A stretch of 64,000 nt of DNA from Chloracidobacterium sp. (GCA_016720705.1 JADKKB010000007.1:930001-994000), one strand, 5' to 3'. Shown: positions 50,847 to 59,980, counted from the first letter of the stretch. Made by a program: numbers and translations. The notes: generated by a model from the letters alone, not told the origin.

Positions 50847-52232
50847 TCAAGCGGCCGCACCGTTAGCGATCAAAGTTGGATATTTGCCTGTCCAGCAGGC
50901 GGCGCAGGTTGATCCGGGTTCGAGTCCGATGGCCTCAAGCATTCCTTCCAGAGAGAGATACCCGAGGCTATCGGCACCGATATATTCGCGGACCTCATCG
51001 ACAATCATTTTGGCGGCGATCAGGTCCTGGCGATGAGGCGTGTCGACGCCGTAATAGCATGAATGGGCGGTCGGCGGGCACGAGATCCGCATGTGCACCT
51101 CGGCTGCACCGGCCTCACGGACCATTTCGACGATCTTTTTGGATGTCGTACCGCGGACGATCGAATCATCTACCAGGATAACCCGTCGTCCATTGATCAG
51201 GTCCTTTATCGGGTTAAGCTTGAGCCGAACTCCGAATGAGCGGATCGACTGCGATGGCTCGATAAACGTCCGCCCGACATAGTGATTGCGAATGATGGCC
51301 TGACGAAAATTGATTCCGGATTCAGCCGCAAATCCGATCGCCGCAGCTACGCCGGAGTCGGGCACCGGCACGACGAGGTCGGCGTCGCAGGGCTGTTCGA
51401 TAGCGAGTTGCTTGCCCATTTTGTGACGTGACTCGTTCACAGACTTGCCGAAGATCGTCGAGTCCGGACGCGAAAAATAGACGTGTTCAAACGTGCAGAC
51501 GGCGTGGGCCTTAGGCTCGAATGGCTTCGATGAATGTACTCCGTCGGCATCAATGATGAGCATTTCCCCCGGTTCGACCTCTCGGATATATTCGGCATCC
51601 ATCAGGTCGAACGCACAGGTTTCGGATGCTACACACCAGGCTCCCTGAAATTTGCCCAGCACAAGCGGCCTAAATCCTCGCGGATCGCGAACCGCGATCA
51701 ATGCACTTGGGGTTAGAAACAATAGGCAATATGCACCCTCGGTATCGCACAGCACGTTTTCGATAGCTTCGATAGCGGTCTTCGCGGGCGTACGGGCGAT
51801 GCCGTGCAGGATCGTTTCAGTATCTGACGTCGATGAAAAGATCGCTCCGGCGCTCTCTAGTTCGCTTCGCTTCTGATCGGCGAACGGCAGATTTCCGTTA
51901 TGACAGACTGCTATCTTGCCGTGCTGACAGGTAACGGAGAAAGGTTGCACTTCCTTGATAGTATTTTTGCCGGTCGTCGAGTATCGCGTGTGGCCGATAG
52001 CACTCGAGCCCGTGAGCCTTTTGAGTACCTCCGGATTGAGAACATCCGCCACGAGTCCGATCGCCCGGTGCTGGTGCAGGTCTTCGCCCTCCGCCGAGAC
52101 TATGCCGCACGCCTCTTGACCACGATGCTGCAATGCAAACAAACCGAGTTGCGTTAGTGTCGAAGCCTCTTTATGGCCAAATATGCCAAAAATGCCGCAT
52201 TCTTCGTGTAATTTATCGAGCACCAGATCCAT
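50847..52232 (-). CDS. purF: amidophosphoribosyltransferase, iron-sulfur type
   Basis: First committed enzyme of purine synthesis. 461 residues: a short propeptide (MDLVLDKLHEE) before the N-terminal nucleophile Cys of CGIFGIFGH, the glutaminase domain (RGQEACGI, GHTRYSTTG), and the PRPP-binding loop VILVDDSIVRGTT. Cys residues in AVCTFEHVYFSRP, ISCPPTAHSC and CAACWTGKYP correspond to the 4Fe-4S ligands of the Bacillus subtilis-type enzyme, which is matured by propeptide loss and oxygen-sensitive. Length is close to the usual 470. Confidence 0.96.
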   Translation of the reverse strand: MDLVLDKLHEECGIFGIFGHKEASTLTQLGLFALQHRGQEACGIVSAEGEDLHQHRAIGLVADVLNPEVLKRLTGSSAIGHTRYSTTGKNTIKEVQPFSVTCQHGKIAVCHNGNLPFADQKRSELESAGAIFSSTSDTETILHGIARTPAKTAIEAIENVLCDTEGAYCLLFLTPSALIAVRDPRGFRPLVLGKFQGAWCVASETCAFDLMDAEYIREVEPGEMLIIDADGVHSSKPFEPKAHAVCTFEHVYFSRPDSTIFGKSVNESRHKMGKQLAIEQPCDADLVVPVPDSGVAAAIGFAAESGINFRQAIIRNHYVGRTFIEPSQSIRSFGVRLKLNPIKDLINGRRVILVDDSIVRGTTSKKIVEMVREAGAAEVHMRISCPPTAHSCYYGVDTPHRQDLIAAKMIVDEVREYIGADSLGYLSLEGMLEAIGLEPGSTCAACWTGKYPTLIANGAAA

Positions 52233-52286
52233 CTAAATAAATCTTAAAGCATTTTCATTACAGAGGCACAGAGCGAAAGAATTTTT

Positions 52287-52368
52287 GCCGCAGATAAACC
52301 CAGATGACGCGGATAAAGAAACGCCATTAAAAAAATTCTGATCTGCGTTATCTGCGAAAATCTGCGGC
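52287..52368. repeat. REP-like imperfect inverted repeat
   Basis: Two 28-base arms, 52287-52314 and 52341-52368, are imperfect inverted copies (about 22 of 28 positions pair), each made of GCAGAT-type units. A CAGAGGCACAGAG motif precedes. Such CGCAGAT-rich palindromes are dispersed repeats in many genomes; only one copy is visible here. Confidence 0.6.
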
Positions 52369-52376
52369 TAAACTTC

Positions 52377-53705
52377 TTAGTCAGCGGGCAGAATCCGTCC
52401 GCGGCATTCGCCGAAGCCGATTCTTCTGAAGCCTTCGCGTTCGCAGTAGCCTTTCATTATCACTTCGTCGCCGTCTTCGAGAAAGCGGCGGGTCTCGCCG
52501 TTGGGCAGTTCGATCGGTTCGGTTCCTCGCCAGGAGAGTTCGAGCATCGAGCCGCGTTCCGACTTTTCTTTGCCGCTCACGGTTCCCGAAGCGATCAGGT
52601 CGCCGGTCTGCAGGTTGCAGCCGTTCGAGGCGTGGTGCGTGAGCATTTGGCCGACGGTCCAGTAGAGATCTTTTGTGTTGGAACGCGAGAGCAGGTGCGG
52701 CTCGATGTTTTCGGCACGCATCTTTTCGGTTTGGATATAGACCTCGAGATTGATGTCGAGGCCGCCGTACTTTTGGTTCGCGGCGTCGTTTAGATAATCG
52801 AGCGGCTGCGGATCGCCTTCTTCGCGTTCGAAGGCCGGCGTGCGGAATGGAGCGAGTGCCTCCATCGTGACGACGAACGGCGAGATGGTCGTCGCGAAAT
52901 TCTTCGCCAAAAACGGCCCGAGCGGCTGATATTCCCAAGCCTGTATGTCGCGGGCGGACCAGTCGTTTACCAAGCACATTCCGAAGATATGCTGCTCCGC
53001 TTCGCCGATCGCGACCGGCGAGCCCTGCTCATTTCCCTGTCCGACAAAGAATCCTAATTCCATCTCGTAATCGAGATTCTTACACGGCATAAAGACCGGC
53101 GGAGCCTCGGCATCGCTACGATTCTGCCCTTGTGGCCGCTTCACATCCGTCCCCGACACCACAATGCTCGACGCCCGCCCGTGATATCCGATCGGCACAT
53201 ATCTATAATTCGGCAGCAAAGGAGCGTCCGGCCGAAACATCGACCCGACATTCGTCGCATGATAGATCGAGCAGTAAAAGTCGGTGTAGTCGCCGATCTC
53301 AAACGCGAGTTCGGGCCCCACCCTCCCGATCGGCACAAGGAAGTCCCTTGCGTCCTCGATCGTCTGATCGTCGGCGTCGTCACGCAACACGGCGAAGGCC
53401 GAGCTCCTCAGGTCCGCGAGGATCGCGGTTCCATAAACCTCGGCAAGGAATGATAAGTCGCATAAATCGATCTCATCTGCGAGCGAGTCAAATTCATCAC
53501 CAAGGATGCCCGAGACAATTGCTTGGTAGAGGTCAAAGATCTGATCTCCAATAGCTACGCCCAAATGCGGTGCCTCACTTTCGGCGGAACGCCAGAACAT
53601 ACAAAACGGCAGATTCTGTATCGGAAAGTCCGTATTCGGGTCGTTGGCGGATTCGACCCAGCTTTTTAGGTTCGGGTCGTGGGTTTCGTTTATCTCGTAA
53701 GTCAT
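52377..53705 (-). CDS. fahA: fumarylacetoacetase
   Basis: Last step of tyrosine and phenylalanine breakdown: fumarylacetoacetate to fumarate and acetoacetate. 442 residues with an N-terminal SH3-like domain and the FAH domain. Metal ligands: Asp in DYTDFYCSIYHATNVG, the Glu pair in DYEMELGFFVG, and Asp in LVNDWSARDIQAWEY; also PIGYHGRASSIVVSG and GDLIASGTVSG. The length matches full-size eukaryote-like enzymes (about 420). It is preceded upstream by a 21-bp repeat array and a gene of unknown function in the same direction; homogentisate dioxygenase is not in the window. Confidence 0.96.
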   Translation of the reverse strand: MTYEINETHDPNLKSWVESANDPNTDFPIQNLPFCMFWRSAESEAPHLGVAIGDQIFDLYQAIVSGILGDEFDSLADEIDLCDLSFLAEVYGTAILADLRSSAFAVLRDDADDQTIEDARDFLVPIGRVGPELAFEIGDYTDFYCSIYHATNVGSMFRPDAPLLPNYRYVPIGYHGRASSIVVSGTDVKRPQGQNRSDAEAPPVFMPCKNLDYEMELGFFVGQGNEQGSPVAIGEAEQHIFGMCLVNDWSARDIQAWEYQPLGPFLAKNFATTISPFVVTMEALAPFRTPAFEREEGDPQPLDYLNDAANQKYGGLDINLEVYIQTEKMRAENIEPHLLSRSNTKDLYWTVGQMLTHHASNGCNLQTGDLIASGTVSGKEKSERGSMLELSWRGTEPIELPNGETRRFLEDGDEVIMKGYCEREGFRRIGFGECRGRILPAD

Positions 53706-53768
53706 AAGCTGTTAGTTTGCGGTATCTCTTTATTACGGCATTACGGCGTAAATTTGACATATTGCGGC

Positions 53769-53873
53769 CTAAGTAGGTCAATTTTCCTCCTAAGTTGGGC
53801 AATTTTCCTTCTAAGTCGGGCAATTTTCCTTCTAAGTTGGGTAACATTCCTTCTAAGTTGGACAACTTATGGG
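53769..53873. repeat. five tandem 21-bp repeats upstream of fahA
   Basis: Units begin at 53769, 53790, 53811, 53832 and 53853, consensus CTAAGTTGGGCAATTTTCCTT; the last is degenerate. The array lies 64 bp before the fahA start. A spacing of 21 bp is two DNA turns, so a protein bound to each unit would lie on one face. The leftward frame of the array is also open, giving a seven-residue repeat NLEGKLP, described as a finding. Confidence 0.9.
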
Positions 53874-53929
53874 GTAGTGTTGGTACATTTCCGTTAAATC
53901 GCCGTATCGCATGATAAATAGACGCTATT

Positions 53930-54847
53930 TCAAAGAATTCCTAGGATCTGGAGCTCAGCGATCGGTTCGTCGAATGAGCAGGAGCCGAACGACCGAATGC
54001 CGGATCGGCGGAGGCGTTCGATCTGATGAAGATTCAATGTGAACTCGTTTCGCCATTTAATTTCGGTCGGCTCAAATTCAAAGACCTCGTCAAATTCCTC
54101 TTCCATTACGGAATCGAGAAAACTGCGGCGGTATGATTCCATCGCAAATCCGGTCATCAGAAAAAGATTTAGAAAGCCGTGCATCGTGCCCTTTACTGAG
54201 TTTGCTTCGTAAGTCAGCGGCCGAAAACAACGTATCGGATGATGCAGCCCGGCGGTCGCCTTAAAGGGCACGTTAGCCGCAACACACGCCTCGACAAACC
54301 TCACGATCGCGTCCGATCGTGGAAACGCATCGGCCGTGATTCCTCCCGTACGTATCTTGGCACATTGTCCGGCGTCTGAGGCGGCGGCAATTATATCCTC
54401 AAAACCAGCTTTCGGAGCGATCTCGTAGAATGCTTTGACACCGGATGGAAGTGCAGCTGAGACGTTTTCGATCTCATAGGCGGTCATCGCCTTGATCTCG
54501 AGCGTGTCACAAACCACGCCCGGGCCATTCGCGGCGTTAAAATCTTCGACTTGTCGGATCGCCTCGTACGGATTGTCGCCCGTTACAATACTTAACCGCC
54601 ACGCGGTCGCGGCGTCGCGGGAGATAAAGTCGCGTGCACTCTCATAAAACTCATCGAGGCGGCCAATGCCTAAGACAAACCGGCCCAGCATCCATCTGTA
54701 ATTGCTGTTGCGGTAGGTTGCGTAATTAAGCACCGCCTCGCTCATCGAAACCGACGACGGTGGAAATAACCCCGCATAATCGACGGCTCCGGCCATCAAA
54801 AGACGGATCGACTCCAAAACTACTTTATCTGGGAAACTGGTCTCCAT
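53930..54847 (-). CDS. hypothetical protein, TIM-barrel-like, neighbour of fumarylacetoacetase
   Basis: 305 residues from ATG 54847. The sequence is globular and not exported. Segments FPPSSVSMSEAVLNYATYR, RWMLGRFVLGIGRLDEF, AKIRTGGITADAFP and FKATAGLHHPIRCF have a barrel-like alternation; the last two are like the strand ends of aldolase-type enzymes with the Lys and paired His as possible active-site residues. I do not recognise a named family. Position directly upstream of fahA on the same strand suggests a role near tyrosine catabolism, but 225 bp and a repeat array separate them. Confidence 0.75.
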   Translation of the reverse strand: METSFPDKVVLESIRLLMAGAVDYAGLFPPSSVSMSEAVLNYATYRNSNYRWMLGRFVLGIGRLDEFYESARDFISRDAATAWRLSIVTGDNPYEAIRQVEDFNAANGPGVVCDTLEIKAMTAYEIENVSAALPSGVKAFYEIAPKAGFEDIIAAASDAGQCAKIRTGGITADAFPRSDAIVRFVEACVAANVPFKATAGLHHPIRCFRPLTYEANSVKGTMHGFLNLFLMTGFAMESYRRSFLDSVMEEEFDEVFEFEPTEIKWRNEFTLNLHQIERLRRSGIRSFGSCSFDEPIAELQILGIL

Positions 54848-54922
54848 TTGTTGTTCGACCTTCGAAATCAAATCGTTAGTCGCAGTTTATCGCAGTTCTG
54901 AGAACGTCGGCTATCCGCGAAC

Positions 54923-55927
54923 TCATTTTTGATCCGCCGACATTAGCGAGTCCGATTTCCAGATCACCTCACCGCTCAAATGATCGATCTTGGCAACCTT
55001 GACATATTTTTCGCGTTCCCAAAAGAGCAGGAGCAACCCGTTGTTACAACAATCGATGATACTGATGACTTTGGCTGAGAGGTCATGCTTGTTGATCTGT
55101 TTAACGACTTTACCGCCATTGGCACTTCCCTCGTAAATATCAACCGAACCGTCGGGACGCAGTTGCTCAGGTTCGTACGCGTCATATTTATCGTTTACAG
55201 CCCACTTTCGCTGCATTTCCTCGACCGTCTCACTAAGTGCTCGCGTACTTCCGCTGGTGAGATCCGTCGCATACAGTTTCTTATTGACCTGTATGACGAC
55301 TCTATCTTTTTCAAAATAATATTGAAAGTATTTATCCTTCGCTTCCGCTCCTACGACAGAGTCGGGAATTGTTATCGTCCGCGTCGTGCTTTCACCAACC
55401 CTATCAACCAGCAAGGTTGGGAGAGTATTGAAACTCTTAATCGTGCTTGTAGTCTGACGACTACCGGTATTTTTCATCTCTTTTTGGTAATACTGCCGAA
55501 CCTCTCGAATGATCGTGTTCTTGTCCGTCATTCCAACAAAGCTCGTTTCTCGAGCGTCACTTTGTTGTGAAAAGACGATCTCTTTGTCGGAATCTATCCA
55601 CTTTGCTCCCGAATACGATATTGACACGATCGAGTTATCTTCTGCACAAGCGAGCGGAAAGCCGGAGGCTGTATCTTTCCAAGTAACCTTTCCGTTCTTC
55701 CCGTCTAGTATCAACCGATAACCGTCGCCAGTCGGCCGTGCGGATGCTCGGGACATATCCTCAATTCCATTTAATGCGATCTTAGAACCATCGGGCGTGA
55801 CGCAGCCGCTGCGAACTATCATCGAACTTCCTGAAGACGGCAGTTTACAGCCTAAGACCGCTAAAGTAAGAACGCCCAGGACTAGTAGGGCCGCGAAAAG
55901 ATTTGAATCGCACGATTTCATCATCAT
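54923..55927 (-). CDS. putative lipoprotein of unknown function
   Basis: 334 residues with a lipoprotein signal: hydrophobic FAALLVLGVLTLAVLG then C27 followed by KLPSSGSS. The mature part has a beta-propeller-like rhythm (RLILDGKNGKVTWKD, IDHLSGEVIWKSDSL), PQQ-type tails of 'D..G.V.W' that suggest a WD40/PQQ-like blade arrangement, but only some blades are visible. It has several Cys (DCCNNG). Family unknown. The three leading Met codons leave the exact start open. Confidence 0.75.
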   Translation of the reverse strand: MMMKSCDSNLFAALLVLGVLTLAVLGCKLPSSGSSMIVRSGCVTPDGSKIALNGIEDMSRASARPTGDGYRLILDGKNGKVTWKDTASGFPLACAEDNSIVSISYSGAKWIDSDKEIVFSQQSDARETSFVGMTDKNTIIREVRQYYQKEMKNTGSRQTTSTIKSFNTLPTLLVDRVGESTTRTITIPDSVVGAEAKDKYFQYYFEKDRVVIQVNKKLYATDLTSGSTRALSETVEEMQRKWAVNDKYDAYEPEQLRPDGSVDIYEGSANGGKVVKQINKHDLSAKVISIIDCCNNGLLLLFWEREKYVKVAKIDHLSGEVIWKSDSLMSADQK

Positions 55928-56105
55928 AGTATCTTACAGAGGACCGTTGCCCGCCCGATTTGAATTATAAATTGGTCGTAAAGATATTAACCTACGGAAT
56001 TGTAGGCTCAAAATTTGAAACGATCTGTTTGCTCTAGCCGAAGCTTGCTTTTTGCTAAACTTTTGGAGTATCTTGTCTAAATCAACTAGACGATAATTTG
56101 AATTA

Positions 56106-56615
56106 ATGCGAGTTTTGGGTATCGATCCGGGCAGCGAAACGCTCGGCTGGGGCGTAGTTGACGGTGTCGGCTCGAAGTATTCGCTTGTCGGATTTGGCAC
56201 CGTTAAATCGAATACAAAGCAGGCATTTTCCAAAAGGCTGCTGAATATATACGATGCTGTGGCCGATCTGATGGCCGTGCATTCGCCCGATGTGCTCTCA
56301 GTCGAGGACACATTTTACGCGGTGAACGTCGGTGTCGCCCTAAAGCTCGGTCAGGTCCGTGGCCTGATGTTGCTGCTAGCCGAGCAACGCGGGCTTGAGA
56401 TCGCCGAGTATGCTCCGCGACTCGTCAAGCAGACGGTAGTCGGCCACGGCAACGCCGAAAAGCACCAGGTCGGCGAGATGGTCAAACTGCTGCTAAGAAT
56501 GAAGGCAGTACCGACACCGCACGATGCCGCGGACGCTCTGGCCATAGCGATCACACATTTTCACCACGCCGGTATGCAGAACCGCATCCGGAAGGCTCAG
56601 ACCGGAAAGAAGTAG
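56106..56615 (+). CDS. ruvC: crossover junction endodeoxyribonuclease RuvC
   Basis: Resolves Holliday junctions with RuvAB. 169 residues; the four acidic catalytic residues are placed at D7 (VLGIDPGSETLGWG), Glu in LSVEDTFYAVNVG, and the Asp pair in PHDAADALAIAITH. Usual length. ruvA and ruvB are not adjacent. The next gene starts 28 bp downstream on the same strand. Confidence 0.96.
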   Translation: MRVLGIDPGSETLGWGVVDGVGSKYSLVGFGTVKSNTKQAFSKRLLNIYDAVADLMAVHSPDVLSVEDTFYAVNVGVALKLGQVRGLMLLLAEQRGLEIAEYAPRLVKQTVVGHGNAEKHQVGEMVKLLLRMKAVPTPHDAADALAIAITHFHHAGMQNRIRKAQTGKK

Positions 56616-56643
56616 CATCCGGCAATTATTTAGGGATAGTGCG

Positions 56644-57411
56644 ATGAAATTCCCATTTCTCAAATTTGCGATTGTTTTGCTCGTCGTTTCTACGATCTCC
56701 TCGTCGGCCCAGCGACGGCCTACTACAGCCGCATCCATCAAACGAGCAGCGGCGATCAAACCGGTCGAGGTCGGACAAACGGCAGTCGTCGTCGACGTGA
56801 CGTTATCGGTCTTGCGCGACCGGCCAAGCCTCTACGGGCAGACTGTTATGCGGGTTGGCCGCGGTCGTAAGGTGCAAATACTCGGTTCGGCCGAGGCCGA
56901 CGGTGTAAAATTCTACCGGGTTGCGGCGCCGAGCAATTTTGGATGGATCCAGGCCGATGCGGTGTTTGGAAAATTCAGGCCGGGCGACGAAGAGCGCCTT
57001 GCCAGAATGGTACAGGCGGCGGACGGCTTTGATCAGTTAGAGATCGCGGTCGAGTTTTTTATGCTTTACCCGACCTCAAAATTTCGGCCGTCGACATTGT
57101 TACTCTATGGCGACCTTATCGAGGTCGCTGCCGCCAAACTCTCGAAAGATGCTTCAAGCCGTCTAAAGCGTCCGGAAATGGCAGCTTCGGCAGCACCGAT
57201 ACATAGCTATTATTTGAATTTCAATATGCTTGATCGGTATCGCAAACTGGGTATAGTGTTCGTATTTAATACGGCAACAAGGCAGTACCACTACGACGGC
57301 GCAAGTTGGGCCGAGATACTCAACAAATTCCCGACATCCGCCGAGGCCGCCGAAGCAAAAAAACGAATTGACTCACTGAAACAAAAAATGGAAAGAACTC
57401 CCGCCAAGTGA
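56644..57411 (+). CDS. exported protein with SH3-like domain
   Basis: 255 residues. Signal peptide MKFPFLKFAIVLLVVSTISSSAQ. Residues about 50-110 read as a bacterial SH3 domain (LSVLRDRPSLYGQTVMRVG, GRKVQILGSAEADGVKFYRV, FGWIQADAVFG). The rest is helical (FDQLEIAVEFFMLYPTSKF, SAEAAEAKKRIDSLKQKM) and resembles TPR-like tails of wall-associated proteins. SH3 domains of this type often bind peptidoglycan. The stop abuts that of psuG, with no base between. Confidence 0.75.
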   Translation: MKFPFLKFAIVLLVVSTISSSAQRRPTTAASIKRAAAIKPVEVGQTAVVVDVTLSVLRDRPSLYGQTVMRVGRGRKVQILGSAEADGVKFYRVAAPSNFGWIQADAVFGKFRPGDEERLARMVQAADGFDQLEIAVEFFMLYPTSKFRPSTLLLYGDLIEVAAAKLSKDASSRLKRPEMAASAAPIHSYYLNFNMLDRYRKLGIVFVFNTATRQYHYDGASWAEILNKFPTSAEAAEAKKRIDSLKQKMERTPAK

Positions 57412-58311
57412 TCAGATAGCGGCGAGTTCGTTGGCGATCGCTGTAGCGATCTTGGCATTATTCTCAAGCAACGCGATATTGGCAGTAAGCGTCCGTCCGC
57501 CGCTTCGCTCCGACATCTGGGAGAGCAGGAAAGGCGTGATCTCTTTCCCAAGGACGCCGCGATCCTCAGCCAACTCAAGTGCGTCCGCAAGTATAGCTTC
57601 GAGTTCATCGCGGCCGATCTCAAACTCCGCGGGAATCGGAACTGTCACTAATATCGCGTTTTTCAGGCCTAATTCATCACGGGCAGACGCAACTGCCGCC
57701 GCCGCCGCCGCACTGTTTACACGAAGATCCACATCAAGTCCGCTCGAATGTGAATAGAATGCCGGCATTTCGTCGCATCGCCATCCGAGTACCGGTATCC
57801 CGTGCGTTTCGAGCCATTCGCGCGTCCGGGGCAAGTCGAGCACTATCTTTGCTCCCGAGCAAACGACCGTGATCGGCGTTTGAGCAAGTTCCGGCAGATC
57901 TGCCGACACGTCGGCCTCAAATCCTCTATGCACGCCGCCGATCCCGCCGGTTGCAAACACCTTGATCCCGGCCCGATCAGCGATGAACGCAGTTGTTGCG
58001 ACCGTCGTCGCACAATCGAGCCTTTCGGCCACAGCGATGGGCAGATCGCGCCGCGAGATCTTTCGAATATCTTTTCGTGTCGCCAGTTGATCGATCTGCG
58101 CTCGGTGGAGCCCGACACAAAACTCACCGCCAAACACAGCGATCGTCGCCGGGACCGCTCCGCCATCGCGAACTGCCTCCTCGATCGCGAGGGCGGTATC
58201 GAGATTCTGTGGGTATGGCAGTCCGTGTGCTATGACAGTCGATTCGAGGGCAACTACCGGTAAATTCGACTCCAGTGCATTTGATACTTCGGGGCTAAAT
58301 CTGATTTGCAT
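57412..58311 (-). CDS. psuG: pseudouridine-5'-phosphate glycosidase
   Basis: Splits pseudouridine 5'-phosphate into uracil and ribose 5-phosphate. 299 residues with VVALESTVIAHGLPYPQNL (catalytic Glu), FATGGIGGVHRGFE, the catalytic Lys in VCSGAKIVLDLPRT, and PAFYSHSSGLDVDLRVNS. No psuK kinase is next to it; the kinase may lie elsewhere or be fused in other species. It lies leftward after lepB, 51 bp apart, probably one transcript with rnc and lepB. Confidence 0.95.
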   Translation of the reverse strand: MQIRFSPEVSNALESNLPVVALESTVIAHGLPYPQNLDTALAIEEAVRDGGAVPATIAVFGGEFCVGLHRAQIDQLATRKDIRKISRRDLPIAVAERLDCATTVATTAFIADRAGIKVFATGGIGGVHRGFEADVSADLPELAQTPITVVCSGAKIVLDLPRTREWLETHGIPVLGWRCDEMPAFYSHSSGLDVDLRVNSAAAAAAVASARDELGLKNAILVTVPIPAEFEIGRDELEAILADALELAEDRGVLGKEITPFLLSQMSERSGGRTLTANIALLENNAKIATAIANELAAI

Positions 58312-58362
58312 AATTAGAAATGGCGTCCCGCAGACCGCCGATGTTGTCGATCTGCGATCGAA

Positions 58363-59199
58363 CTACTTTACAAGCTTTCCGATACGGTTAAGTCGAGGAT
58401 GCGTAATGCAGCCGAGCATATCGCCATTTGACGCGCCGCGGTCACACGACCAGTAAACAAACATTGCTCGACCGACGATCAATCCCCGGGGCACAAAGCC
58501 CCAAAATCGACTGTCTTCACTATTATCGCGGCTGTCGCCCATCACGAAAAAGCTGTCAGGCGGAACCTGCATCGGTTTGCCCGGAACGGCAAACTCATAC
58601 TGCCTAACCGGAAGATGGGCACCGGATTTGACCTCCAGCATCTCATCCTCGGAATAGAAAACGCTGTACTTTGCCTCTGCCGGTGCGTCTTCGAAATCCT
58701 TTGTTACCAAGGCGGACTGATTATCTCCCGGCGTAGGCGGATCACCGATCACGCGGCGTTCGGGCAGAGGTTCGCCGTTAATGAAGACCTGATTGTCCTT
58801 GAATTCTACTGTCTCACCCGGTAGTCCGATCACTCGTTTGACATAGTTGATCTGATACGGAATGATCCCGCGCGACTTATCGTTCTGCGGCTTGACCTTA
58901 TTGCCCGGATATTTGAATACGATTATGTCCCCACGTTCGATCTCCCGCTGCGGTAAAAACGGCAGCGAGTTACCGCCGGGTGTAAAGATAAATTTATTGA
59001 CTAGCAGATAATCGCCGATCAGGATCGTGTTCTGCATTGACCCCGTCGGCACGGTGACCGCTTGCAGAATAAACGTCATCCCAAAGAGAGCCATCACCAG
59101 CGTGACGACAAACGACTCAAAATACTCGCGGGCGGTCGATTTAGGCGGGCCGGTCGGTTTTACGACCGTAGCCTTGATATCGGTTTCTTCAGTACTCAT
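58363..59199 (-). CDS. lepB: signal peptidase I
   Basis: 278 residues. A single N-terminal transmembrane helix (FVVTLVMALFGMTFILQAV) precedes the catalytic Ser in VPTGSMQNTILIGDYL; the Lys is in YVKRVIGLPGETVEF; box E is FFVMGDSRDNSEDSRFWGFVP. An insert of about 60 residues between boxes D and E (VIGDPPTPGDNQSALVTKDF...) is typical of larger Gram-negative forms. It cleaves signal peptides of the many exported proteins encoded nearby. Located 28 bp after rnc. Confidence 0.96.
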   Translation of the reverse strand: MSTEETDIKATVVKPTGPPKSTAREYFESFVVTLVMALFGMTFILQAVTVPTGSMQNTILIGDYLLVNKFIFTPGGNSLPFLPQREIERGDIIVFKYPGNKVKPQNDKSRGIIPYQINYVKRVIGLPGETVEFKDNQVFINGEPLPERRVIGDPPTPGDNQSALVTKDFEDAPAEAKYSVFYSEDEMLEVKSGAHLPVRQYEFAVPGKPMQVPPDSFFVMGDSRDNSEDSRFWGFVPRGLIVGRAMFVYWSCDRGASNGDMLGCITHPRLNRIGKLVK

Positions 59200-59227
59200 A
59201 AAAGTGATCTAAAAAGGCGCGAAGCCG

Positions 59228-59944
59228 CTATTTCTCAGTTTCGGCTTTAAGTATAGCAAGAGCGGCTTCCGCCGCCATCATTTCAGCGGCCTTGATCGAA
59301 ATTCCTTCACCTTGTGCTTTTCCGCCGGCCCAAACCGCCTCGACAAAAAATCTACGGTCGTGAGGCGGGCCTTCGGCATTGATCAACTCATACGTTGGAG
59401 CCTGATGTCGCCTGGCCTGCAACGTTTCCTGCAGCATCGACTTAAAATCCAACGAACCCTTGGGCGATGCCATTCGAAATTGATCAGCAAAGACGCGTTT
59501 GATAAAAAATCTGGCAGCGATATATCCGCTGTCAAAAAAAACCGCCCCGATCACGGCTTCGAGTGTGTTCGCGAGAAGGGCTGCTTTTTTTCGGCCGCCG
59601 GTCTTTTCTTCGCCGCGTCCAAACCGTACATACTCGCCAAGTTTCAGCCCGTCAGCGATCGACGCTAGCGTGGCGGTGCTGACGAGGCGATGTTTCATCA
59701 ACGTCAGATCACCTTCGCTCAGTGTCGGATGACTCAAAAACAATTCTTCGGCAACCACTAGCCCAAGCACCGAATCACCGACAAACTCGAGCGATTCGTT
59801 GACTATCGCGCGAACCGCCGCCTCATCCTGATGTTGCAGGTTTTCAAACGCCCACGACCGATGAGTCACCGAACGCTCGAGCAGTGTTAGATCCTGAAAC
59901 TTGTGGCCGATTAAATTTTCAAGTTTCGCGATGCTGGCAGACAT
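59228..59944 (-). CDS. rnc: ribonuclease III
   Basis: Cuts double-stranded RNA in rRNA and mRNA processing. 238 residues from ATG 59944: the RNase III domain with VTHRSWAFENL, the signature NESLEFVGDSVLGLVVAEEL (family NERLEFLGDAVL; the Arg is Ser here), and LEAVIGAVFFDSGYIAARFF; then a dsRNA-binding domain (FKSMLQETLQARRHQAPTYE, KAAEMMAAEAALAIL). It begins the rnc-lepB-psuG group, an order common in bacteria for rnc and lepB. Confidence 0.96.
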   Translation of the reverse strand: MSASIAKLENLIGHKFQDLTLLERSVTHRSWAFENLQHQDEAAVRAIVNESLEFVGDSVLGLVVAEELFLSHPTLSEGDLTLMKHRLVSTATLASIADGLKLGEYVRFGRGEEKTGGRKKAALLANTLEAVIGAVFFDSGYIAARFFIKRVFADQFRMASPKGSLDFKSMLQETLQARRHQAPTYELINAEGPPHDRRFFVEAVWAGGKAQGEGISIKAAEMMAAEAALAILKAETEK

Positions 59945-59980
59945 TGAGCCTAATTCTAAGAATATTAGAGCCAAAAAGAA

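Noticed and set aside
53575..53865. 96-residue leftward frame with NLEGKLP repeats as a firm gene
   Set aside because: It overlaps the fahA N-terminus in another frame and has no ribosome-binding site that I can see; kept only as a repeat and a finding.
55934..56311. 125-residue leftward frame overlapping the start of ruvC
   Set aside because: It lies antisense to well-supported ruvC codons and has Ser/Thr-rich, family-less composition.
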